DNA of 26,053 bases from CAYLZN01 sp964387935 (GTDB taxonomy: Bacteria > Acidobacteriota > Vicinamibacteria > Vicinamibacterales > JAFNAJ01): contig CAYLZN010000041.1 in assembly GCA_964387935.1 (NCBI GenBank), forward strand, positions 1-26,053, in the 5' to 3' direction. Shown here piece after piece: positions 17,424-25,111 of this stretch. The notes under the pieces were generated by a model. The model saw nothing but the letters and a program-made list of their open reading frames with translations. It had not been told where the DNA came from and searched no databases. Position 1 is the stretch's first letter, and each line of letters starts with the position of its first letter. The position numbers were made by a program, and so were the translations under genes.

Positions 17424-17479
17424 GTGCGGGGTGCCGGGTGCCCAGTGCCAGGCACCTGGCACCTGGCACCTGGCACTGA
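17424..17479. repeat. Heptanucleotide tandem array 2: GTGCCNN then GCACCTG, with internal inversion
   Basis: Eight in-phase 7-bp units: GTGCGGG, GTGCCGG, GTGCCCA, GTGCCAG, GCACCTG x3, GCACTGA. The sense of the unit flips mid-array, so 17443-17452 (CAGTGCCAGG) and 17469-17478 (CCTGGCACTG) are perfect inverted repeats and can form a hairpin with a 16-nt loop. The array ends 6 bp from the mltB stop codon. The rest of 17211-17423, between mltB and clpX2, shows no gene. Confidence 0.88.
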
Positions 17480-17485
17480 TTCTGT

Positions 17486-18538
17486 TCACCTTCCGATCCG
17501 GTCTGCGAGCAGCAGGACGCTGAGCGCGTAGGTGTGCGCGCAGTTGTAGCCCAGGATCGCTTCGTAGTTGCGATAGACAAGGAACGTGCGCCCTGAGGTC
17601 TGCAGGAGCGAGGCGGGCCTCGTGCCGGCGGGCACGGCCCCGCCCGTGCGCAAACGGAGGCCTGCGGCGCGCCAGCGGTCGAGCGACTGCGGCTCGCTCA
17701 GCCCTCGCACGGCTCGACATCCGGCGGTGCGCGGCTGGAACAGGGCGTCGATTCGCGGCGCCGCGGTCGCGGGGATGGACACCTCGCGCCCCCAGCGCTC
17801 GCCAGGCGTCCAGCCGTGTGCCTTGAGGTAGTTGCCAATGGACCCGAAGATGTCCGCTGGCGAGGTCCAGATGTCCTTCCGGCGGTCCCCGTCGAAGTCC
17901 ACGGCGAACTTCGTGAAGCTCGAGGGCATGAACTGCGGCTGACCCATGGCCCCGGCCCAGGAGCCCTTCATGCGGGCGAGTTCGATCTCGCCACGGTCGA
18001 GGATGCCGAGGGCCTCGAACAGTTCGGCACGAAACAGGGCGCTGCGCCGCTCGTCGTAGGCCAGCGTGGCCAGCGTCGGAATGGTCGGACGCACGCCGCT
18101 GAACCGCCCGAAGGTGGACTCCAGCCCCCAGACGCTGATCAACGTGGCGGGGTCGATGCCGAACGCGCGATGGACGCGGCCCAGCACCGCGCGGTGGCGC
18201 GCGAGTTCACGGCGGGCGGCGCGCACGGTCGTCGCGGTGACCCGTCGCTTCAGGTAGCCGTCGAGCGAGAGGCGGAACTCGGGTTGAGTCTGGTCGCGCT
18301 CGAGCACGATCGCCAGCGGCTGCACGCCGTCGAGAGCGTCGGCGAGCACCTGTTCGCGAATCCCGCGGGCGAGGGCCTCCGCGCGCACGGCCGCCAGCCA
18401 TTCGTCGAACGGGGGACGTCCGGTCTCGGCGGGAGGGACCGGCGGTCCCTGCTGCGTCGCGGCGCCAGCACCCGGTCGCACGACGCACGCCACGGCCAGC
18501 ACGAGGATCCCGAACCACCGCCGCCGTGAGAGACGCAT
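17486..18538 (-). CDS. mltB: MltB-family lytic murein transglycosylase
   Basis: This 350-residue envelope enzyme cleaves peptidoglycan glycan strands with formation of 1,6-anhydromuramyl ends. Catalytic Glu140 is in WGLESTFG. Other SLT/MltB motifs are the segment GSWAGAMGQPQFMPSSF, VDFDGDRRKDIW, and a C-terminal part (RNYEAILGYNCAHTYALSV) typical of the family. The N-terminus is a signal sequence (SRRRWFGILVLAVAC). Cys18 could be lipidated but the lipobox (AVAC) is poor, and the double Arg gives only a weak Tat-like motif. Start ATG 18538 is fixed by the signal peptide. A -10-like TATAGT ends 7 nt before it, so the transcript may lack a leader. Downstream lies heptamer array 2, then clpX2 on the same strand. 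Confidence 0.93.
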   Translation of the reverse strand: MRLSRRRWFGILVLAVACVVRPGAGAATQQGPPVPPAETGRPPFDEWLAAVRAEALARGIREQVLADALDGVQPLAIVLERDQTQPEFRLSLDGYLKRRVTATTVRAARRELARHRAVLGRVHRAFGIDPATLISVWGLESTFGRFSGVRPTIPTLATLAYDERRSALFRAELFEALGILDRGEIELARMKGSWAGAMGQPQFMPSSFTKFAVDFDGDRRKDIWTSPADIFGSIGNYLKAHGWTPGERWGREVSIPATAAPRIDALFQPRTAGCRAVRGLSEPQSLDRWRAAGLRLRTGGAVPAGTRPASLLQTSGRTFLVYRNYEAILGYNCAHTYALSVLLLADRIGR

Positions 18539-18544
18539 GCTTGT

Positions 18545-18551
18545 TACTATA
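18545..18551. promoter_or_regulatory. Overlapping divergent -10 boxes for mltB and tRNA-Leu
   Basis: On the minus strand TATAGT (18551-18546) lies 7 nt before the mltB ATG. On the plus strand TACTAT (18545-18550) lies 26 bp before the tRNA. The two overlap almost completely, as in symmetric -10 elements known to fire both ways. No clear -35 on either side. Confidence 0.4.
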
Positions 18552-18575
18552 GACAGCCAGACACCTCGGGATCGC

Positions 18576-18662
18576 GCGAAAGTGGCGGAACTGGCAGACG
18601 CGCCGGACTTAGGATCCGGTGGCCGAAAGGCCGTGGGGGTTCAAGTCCCCCCTTTCGCACCA
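18576..18662 (+). tRNA. tRNA-Leu (anticodon TAG), CCA encoded
   Basis: Class II tRNA. The acceptor arm GCGAAAG pairs with CTTTCGC, followed by discriminator A and encoded CCA (18660-18662). The anticodon stem CCGGA/TCCGG holds the loop CTTAGGA with TAG at 18610-18612, reading CUA and other CUN codons. A long variable arm (GGCC-GAAA-GGCC) is as expected for leucine. T-arm GGGGG-TTCAAGT-CCCCC. It sits between divergent mltB and heptamer array 3. Confidence 0.98.
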
Positions 18663-18671
18663 CGAAAGGCG

Positions 18672-18720
18672 GGCTCAAGGCTCAAGGCTCAGGGCTCAGG
18701 GCTCAGGGCGCAAGGCTGGA
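18672..18720. repeat. Heptanucleotide tandem array 3: GGCTCAA/GGCTCAG
   Basis: Seven in-phase 7-bp units: GGCTCAA x2, GGCTCAG x3, then degenerate GGCGCAA and GGCTGGA. It starts 9 bp after the tRNA-Leu CCA end and precedes the trigger-factor promoter region. Confidence 0.9.
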
Positions 18721-18729
18721 GGCGGATTT

Positions 18730-18759
18730 TTGCGTCCACACGGCCCTGTGTGGCAGAAT
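18730..18759 (+). promoter_or_regulatory. Possible tig promoter with embedded hairpin
   Basis: TTGCGT (18730-18735), an 18-nt spacer and CAGAAT (18754-18759) preceded by TG (extended -10 TGGCAGAAT) form a moderate promoter. The spacer is almost filled by a perfect 6-bp inverted repeat (CCACAC, 18736-18741; GTGTGG, 18748-18753). It would give a leader of about 60 nt before tig. Confidence 0.4.
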
Positions 18760-18827
18760 AGAGGGTCTTCCGGCACGGCACCGCCATCAGCACGCTCGAC
18801 CACCCACACTCCGGGATTGCAGCATCC

Positions 18828-20132
18828 GTGAAAAGCGAACTCATTGAGGTCACCCCGACCCAGAAGCGGCTCGTCTTCGAAATCCCGTCGCAGGACGTGG
18901 AACAGGCCGTCGTCCGCGCGGCCAGACAGCTCGGCCGGCAGGCCCGCATCCCCGGGTTCCGTCCCGGCAAGGCCCCGGAGCGGGTCATTCGCCAGCGGTA
19001 CCGCGACCAGATCCTGCACGATGTCATGCACGAACTGATCCCGCGGAGCCTGGACGAGGCCCTCCGGGAACGCGCCCTGGACCCCGTCGAAACGCCCGAC
19101 GTGGCAGACGTCGTGCTCAAGGAAGGCGAGCCCCTCACCTTCACCGCCACCTTCGAGACCGTGCCCCCGGTCCCCGAAGTGGACTACCTGACGCTCACGC
19201 TCAGGCGCAGCCCGATCCAGGTCGGCGACGAGGCCGTCACCGCCATGATGGAGCGGCTCCGGGAGCGGGCCGCGCGCTTCGAACCGGTCGAGGATCGTGG
19301 GTCGGTCTTCGGCGATACCCTCACCGTCGATGTGGTGCGCCGCGTCCTCGGGCCAGCCGGCGGCAGCGGCGGGGACACGCTGCACGACCCCGAAACGCAC
19401 ACCGACGTCCACATCGAGGTCGGCAACGCCGTAAACCCGCCGGGCTTCGACGCCGAGATCTTGGACATGCGGCCGGGCGACCGTCGGACGTTCATGGTGA
19501 CGTTTCCGCCCGGGTATGAAGTCGCCGAACTGGCGGACTCGCGCGTCGAGTATCAGGTGGCGCTCAAGACCATCAAGCGCAAGGTGCTGCCGGCGCTCGA
19601 CGACGAGTTCGCCAAGGACCTCGGGGAGTTCAGCTCCCTCGAGGAACTCCGGACCCGGGTGACGGAGGACATCAGGCGCGAGGGTGAGCGCAGCCAGGAA
19701 CGGGAGATCCGGGCGGACCTGCTCCGCCAGCTGGCGTCCCACGTCACCTTCGAGGTCCCGGAACCGCTCGTCGAGAAGGAACTGGATCGGCGCATGCAGG
19801 ACCTGGTGGGCCGCATGCTCGAGTCCGGCGTGGACCCCGAGAAGGCGCGGTTCGACTGGCAGGAGTTCCGGGCGAGCCAGCGTCAACCGGCCACCGACAC
19901 GGTGAAGAGCGTGCTCATGCTGGACGATATCAGCCGCCGCGACGGGATCACGGTCTCCGACGAGGACCTCGACCGCGAGGTGAGCCGGCTCGCGGATCGC
20001 ACGGGTCGCAGTGCCGCGTTGGTCCGGGCGAAACTCGAGGAGGATGGCGGGCTGACGCGGGTGGCGACCGGCCTGCGCCGGGACAGGACGGTCGAGTACG
20101 TGATGTCGCGTGCTACAATCGTGACGGTTTGA
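18828..20132 (+). CDS. tig: Trigger factor, ribosome-associated chaperone and peptidyl-prolyl isomerase
   Basis: This 434-residue chaperone binds near the ribosomal exit tunnel and shields nascent chains. The ribosome-binding signature GFRPGKAP is at residues 43-50 in the N-terminal domain. A FKBP-like isomerase domain follows at about 150-245 (FGDTLTVDV, then FPPGYEVAELADSRVEYQVALKTIK), and a helical C-terminal domain of about 185 residues makes the chaperone cradle. The FKBP core has an insertion (GPAGGSGGDTLHDPETHTD) in place of the usual short DGTVFD-type turn. Start is GTG 18828, with a poor ribosome site; there is no nearby in-frame ATG upstream. It is the first gene of the tig-clpP-clpX-lon-engB-rho run. 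Confidence 0.95.
   Translation: MKSELIEVTPTQKRLVFEIPSQDVEQAVVRAARQLGRQARIPGFRPGKAPERVIRQRYRDQILHDVMHELIPRSLDEALRERALDPVETPDVADVVLKEGEPLTFTATFETVPPVPEVDYLTLTLRRSPIQVGDEAVTAMMERLRERAARFEPVEDRGSVFGDTLTVDVVRRVLGPAGGSGGDTLHDPETHTDVHIEVGNAVNPPGFDAEILDMRPGDRRTFMVTFPPGYEVAELADSRVEYQVALKTIKRKVLPALDDEFAKDLGEFSSLEELRTRVTEDIRREGERSQEREIRADLLRQLASHVTFEVPEPLVEKELDRRMQDLVGRMLESGVDPEKARFDWQEFRASQRQPATDTVKSVLMLDDISRRDGITVSDEDLDREVSRLADRTGRSAALVRAKLEEDGGLTRVATGLRRDRTVEYVMSRATIVTV
20111..20119 (+). promoter_or_regulatory. Possible clpP promoter (extended -10) inside the end of tig
   Basis: TGCTACAAT is a good extended -10 element near the tig stop codon. It would start RNA near 20126, about 58 nt before the clpP ATG. 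No -35 match is seen. It suggests clpP-clpX-lon can be expressed apart from tig. Confidence 0.4.
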
Positions 20133-20183
20133 GATAGCGCGCCCAGCCGATTGTCGTTTTTCTTTCCCAAGCAGCGTCCATCC

Positions 20184-20786
20184 ATGGCCGATTCGCGGAT
20201 GCAACTGATCCCGATGGTGGTCGAGCAGACCAACCGCGGGGAACGTGCCTACGACATCTACTCCCGTCTGCTCAAGGACAGCATCATCTTCATCGGCACG
20301 CCGATCGACGACAACGTCGCGAACCTGGCGGTGGCCCAGATGCTGTTTCTCGAGGCCGAAGATCCGGATCGCGACATCCTGCTGTACATCAACAGCCCCG
20401 GCGGCTCGGTGACGGCGGGACTCGCCATCTACGACACGATGCAGTTCATCCGGCCGGACGTCCAGACGTACTGCATCGGTCAGGCGGCGTCGATTGCCGC
20501 CGTGCTGCTCGCCGCGGGCAAGCAGGGCAAGCGGTTCTCGCTGCCGAACTCCCGGATCCTGATCCACCAGCCCTGGGTCCAGGGCCTCGGCGGGCAGACG
20601 ACGGACATCGACATCCATGCCCGCGAGCTGCTGCGGACGCGCGAGCGCCTGAACAACATCCTGGCGTCGCACACGAATCAGCCGCTCGAGCGCATCCAGT
20701 CCGACACCGAGCGCGACTACATCATGACGGCGGAGCAGGGGAAGGACTACGGTATCATCGACGATGTGATCCGGAAGCGCGCGTAA
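20184..20786 (+). CDS. clpP: ATP-dependent Clp protease proteolytic subunit
   Basis: This 200-residue serine protease assembles as a tetradecameric barrel and degrades proteins fed in by ClpX-type unfoldases. Catalytic triad: Ser103 in GQAASIAAV, His128 in LIHQPW and Asp178 in DTERDY; spacing equals E. coli ClpP apart from one extra residue in the handle region (WVQGLGGQTTD). The oxyanion segment INSPGGSVTAG is intact. ATG 20184 is preferred because it gives the usual MADSRMQLIPMVVEQT-like propeptide. An in-frame TTG at 20151 would add 11 residues and has no ribosome site. It is followed by clpX after 21 bp. It is the only ClpP in the window and must serve both ClpX copies if both use it. Confidence 0.97.
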   Translation: MADSRMQLIPMVVEQTNRGERAYDIYSRLLKDSIIFIGTPIDDNVANLAVAQMLFLEAEDPDRDILLYINSPGGSVTAGLAIYDTMQFIRPDVQTYCIGQAASIAAVLLAAGKQGKRFSLPNSRILIHQPWVQGLGGQTTDIDIHARELLRTRERLNNILASHTNQPLERIQSDTERDYIMTAEQGKDYGIIDDVIRKRA

Positions 20787-20807
20787 CCACTCTCATCCGG
20801 GCAGTCC

Positions 20808-22055
<1,248 letters not shown>

Positions 22056-22065
22056 CCTGCCGTCT

Positions 22066-24450
22066 ATGGACGTCTACGAAACCCTTCCCATCGTGCCGCT
22101 GCGGGACGTCGTGGTGTTCCCGCACATGATGATGCCGTTCGTCATCGGGCGCCCGTCCTCGATCCGTGCCCTCGAGCACGCGCTCGGCAAGGACAAGCGG
22201 ATCTTCCTGGCCGCCCAGCACGACGCCGCGGTGGACGAGCCGAAACCCGAGGAGATCTTCACGATGGGCTGCGTGGCCAACATCGTGCAGAGCCTCAAGC
22301 TGCCCGACGGCAACATCAAGGTGCTCGTCGAGGGTGTGGACCGTGCCCGCGCCATCGAGTGGAAGGAGGACAAGGGCTTCTACCGGGTGGTCGTCAAGAT
22401 CGTGCCCCGGCCGAAGGAGCTGCCCCCCGACCTCGAGTCCACGATGAGCCGCGTCGTCACGCTGTTCGAGCAGTACGTGAAGCTCTCGAACAACCTGCAC
22501 TACGACGCCATGATCGCGGCCGTCCGGGTGGACGACCCGTCGAAGCTCGCCGACACGATCGCCGCCCACCTGCTCGTGGGCGTCGAGGAAAAGCAGAACC
22601 TGCTCGAAATCGTCTCGCCGGTCGAGCGCCTCAACCGCGTCGCCGGCGTGCTCGAAGTCGAGGTGGACAAGCTCCAGGTCGACCGCCGCATCCAGTCTCG
22701 CGTGAAAAAGCAGATGGAGAAGGCGCAGAAGGAGTACTACCTCAACGAGAAGATGAAGGCGATCCAGAAGGAGCTGGGCCGCAAGGACGACAAGGGCAAC
22801 GAGGTCGAGGAGCTCAAGAAGAAGATCGAGCAGGCGCGCATGCCCAAGGACGTCGAGGAGAAGGCCATCCAGGAGCTGAAGCGCCTGGAGGCCATGCCCC
22901 CGATGTCTGCCGAGGCTACCGTCTCCCGCAACTACCTGGACTGGCTGATCGCGGTGCCCTGGCACAAGAAGTCCAAGGAGAGCCGGGACCTGAAGCGCGC
23001 CGAGCAGATCCTCAACGAGGACCACCACGGGCTCGAGAAGATCAAGGACCGCATCCTCGAGTTCCTCGCGGTGCGGACCCTGGTGAAGAAGCCGAAGAGC
23101 ACCATCCTCACCTTCGCCGGCCCTCCGGGCGTCGGCAAGACGTCGCTCGCCAAGTCGATCGCCCGCTCGACCAACCGCAAGTTCGTGCGCCTGTCGCTCG
23201 GGGGCGTCCGCGACGAAGCCGAGATCCGCGGCCATCGCCGGACGTACATCGGGGCCTTCCCCGGCCAGATCATCCAGATGATGAAAAAGGCCGGCACGCT
23301 CAACCCGGTGTTCCTCCTCGACGAGGTCGACAAGATGTCCATGGACTTCCGCGGCGACCCCTCGGCCGCCCTGCTCGAGGTCCTGGATCCGGAACAGAAC
23401 CACACCTTCCTGGATCACTACCTCGACGTCGAGTTCGACCTGTCGCACGTGATGTTCATCTGCACGGCGAACGTGCTGCACACGATTCCGCAGGCCCTGC
23501 GGGACCGCATGGAGGTGCTGCAGCTCGCCGGCTACACCGAGATCGAGAAGGTGGAAATCGCCAGGCGGTTCCTCGTGCCGAAGTCCGTCGAGGGCACGGG
23601 GCTGACGCCGGAGAACATCACCTTCAGCGACGACGCGCTGCAGACGATCATCCGGCGCTACACGCGGGAAGCGGGCGTCCGCAATCTCGAACGCGAAATC
23701 TCCTCGATCTGCCGCAAGGTGGCCCGCAAGGTCGTCGTCGAGGGCAAGGCCTTCAGCGAGGAGGTGGACCCCGAGCGCGTCACGGAATACCTCGGCGTGC
23801 CACGGTTCCGCCCCACGGTGGCCGAGGAAGAGAACGAGGTCGGTGTCGCAACGGGCCTGGCCTGGACCGAGGCCGGCGGCGAGATCCTCGTGACGGAGAC
23901 GACCCTCATGCCGGGCAAGGGCACGCTGCTCCTCACCGGCAAGCTCGGCGACGTCATGCAGGAGTCCGCCCAGGCCGCCATGAGCTACGTGCGGTCGAAG
24001 GCCGCGGAGTTCGGCATCCCGAGGGACTTCAACCGCAAGACCGACGTCCACGTGCACGTGCCGGAAGGCGCGATCCCGAAGGACGGTCCGTCGGCCGGGA
24101 TCACGCTCGCCACGGCGCTGGTGTCAGCGCTCACCCGCGTCCCCGCGCGCAAGGACGTGGCGATGACCGGCGAAATCACCCTCCGGGGCAAGGTCCTGCC
24201 CATCGGAGGCGTGAAGGAGAAGGTCCTGGCGGCACACCGCGCGGGGGTCAAGAACATCGTGCTGCCGAAGGACAACGAGAAGGACCTCGCCGATATTCCC
24301 AAGAACGTGCTGGACGCCCTGAACCTCTACCTGGTGGAGGCCATGGACGAGGTGCTGAAGATCGCGCTCGCAGGCCCCCTGCCGGCGCCGCTGCCGGCCA
24401 GTGACGAGCCGGCGCAGCCGGCGGTCTCCGACGACGCCATCACGCACTGA
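22066..24450 (+). CDS. lon: Lon protease, ATP-dependent serine protease
   Basis: This 794-residue LonA-type protease unfolds and degrades misfolded and regulatory proteins in the cytoplasm. It has an N-terminal substrate-binding domain (about 1-200, LPIVPLRDVVVFPHMMMPF), a coiled-coil helical part (about 220-300), the AAA+ module with Walker A GPPGVGKT at 352-359 and Walker B FLLDEVDKM, and the protease domain with the Ser-Lys dyad Ser676 (PKDGPSAG) and Lys719 (GGVKEKVLAAH), 43 residues apart as in E. coli Lon. The C-terminal tail after KIALAG is short and Pro/Ala-rich. ATG 22066 is selected because the family motif follows at once; the frame is open into clpX. Ribosome site is weak, so coupling with clpX, 10 bp upstream, is likely. 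Confidence 0.98.
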   Translation: MDVYETLPIVPLRDVVVFPHMMMPFVIGRPSSIRALEHALGKDKRIFLAAQHDAAVDEPKPEEIFTMGCVANIVQSLKLPDGNIKVLVEGVDRARAIEWKEDKGFYRVVVKIVPRPKELPPDLESTMSRVVTLFEQYVKLSNNLHYDAMIAAVRVDDPSKLADTIAAHLLVGVEEKQNLLEIVSPVERLNRVAGVLEVEVDKLQVDRRIQSRVKKQMEKAQKEYYLNEKMKAIQKELGRKDDKGNEVEELKKKIEQARMPKDVEEKAIQELKRLEAMPPMSAEATVSRNYLDWLIAVPWHKKSKESRDLKRAEQILNEDHHGLEKIKDRILEFLAVRTLVKKPKSTILTFAGPPGVGKTSLAKSIARSTNRKFVRLSLGGVRDEAEIRGHRRTYIGAFPGQIIQMMKKAGTLNPVFLLDEVDKMSMDFRGDPSAALLEVLDPEQNHTFLDHYLDVEFDLSHVMFICTANVLHTIPQALRDRMEVLQLAGYTEIEKVEIARRFLVPKSVEGTGLTPENITFSDDALQTIIRRYTREAGVRNLEREISSICRKVARKVVVEGKAFSEEVDPERVTEYLGVPRFRPTVAEEENEVGVATGLAWTEAGGEILVTETTLMPGKGTLLLTGKLGDVMQESAQAAMSYVRSKAAEFGIPRDFNRKTDVHVHVPEGAIPKDGPSAGITLATALVSALTRVPARKDVAMTGEITLRGKVLPIGGVKEKVLAAHRAGVKNIVLPKDNEKDLADIPKNVLDALNLYLVEAMDEVLKIALAGPLPAPLPASDEPAQPAVSDDAITH

Positions 24451-24478
24451 CCCTGGCCCTTGGGGGTGTGCCTCCTGC

Positions 24479-25111
24479 GTGAGAGTCCACACGGCTGAAT
24501 TCGTCCGGAGCGCCGCGAGCGCTCCGGATTTTCCGCGCGATCCGGTGCCGCAGGTGGCCCTGGTCGGACGCTCGAACGTCGGCAAGTCGAGCCTGATCAA
24601 TGCCCTGACCGGGCGGGCGATCGCGAAGACCAGTGCGGCGGCCGGAAAGACGCGGCTCGTCAACGTGTATCGGGTCGGGCTCGACGGGTTCTCCCCCGGG
24701 CTGCTGTACCTGATCGACCTGCCGGGATACGGATACGCCCGCGGCGGTGCGACGTCAGCCGCAACGTTCGAAGTGCTGACCTCGACCTATTTCGCGTGTC
24801 CGTCCTGGGACGAGGCGTCCCAGCGGGGCCAGCCCCTGGGGCCGTCGGCGGCCATCCAGGTGGTGGACGCCAGGCACCCGGGGCTCCAGGCGGACCTCCA
24901 GGCGTGGGTGTGGCTGACCGGCCAGCAACGGCCGGTGGCGGTGGTGGCATCGAAGGTGGACAAGCTCTCCCGCGCGGAGCGGGAGCGGTCCCTGCGGCAG
25001 TGGCAAGCCGCGTTGACGGTCCCGATCCTGCCGGTCTCGGCAGCGACGGGGGAAGGGTTGAACGAACTGTGGCAAGCGATCAGCAGACTCCTCGAGACGA
25101 CCAGGCGGTAG
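24479..25111 (+). CDS. engB: Ribosome biogenesis GTPase EngB (YsxC/YihA)
   Basis: This 210-residue TRAFAC-class GTPase takes part in assembly of the large ribosomal subunit. G1 is GRSNVGKSS (from residue 30), G3 DLPGYG, G4 SKVDKL and G5 SAATGEG. Two positions differ from the usual family text: the switch-I motif reads AAAGKTR where most have TPGKT, and G4 has Ser in place of Thr (SKVD for TKxD). An insert of about ten residues lies between G3 and G4 (SWDEASQRGQPLGPS). GTG 24479 is the best start, 28 bp after lon, with no clear ribosome site; translation may depend on reinitiation after lon. The 3' end overlaps the predicted rho start by 43 nt in another frame. Confidence 0.93.
   Translation: MRVHTAEFVRSAASAPDFPRDPVPQVALVGRSNVGKSSLINALTGRAIAKTSAAAGKTRLVNVYRVGLDGFSPGLLYLIDLPGYGYARGGATSAATFEVLTSTYFACPSWDEASQRGQPLGPSAAIQVVDARHPGLQADLQAWVWLTGQQRPVAVVASKVDKLSRAERERSLRQWQAALTVPILPVSAATGEGLNELWQAISRLLETTRR

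Noticed and set aside
18576..18720. tRNA-Leu 3' end as an integration site with adjacent repeats
   Set aside because: No integrase, no direct repeat of the tRNA 3' end and no foreign gene content; the neighbours are housekeeping genes.
15920..18720. Heptamer arrays as a CRISPR remnant
   Set aside because: Units are 7 bp with no spacers and no cas genes nearby.
20151..20183. TTG start for ClpP
   Set aside because: No ribosome site, and ATG 20184 gives the usual family length; not fully excluded.
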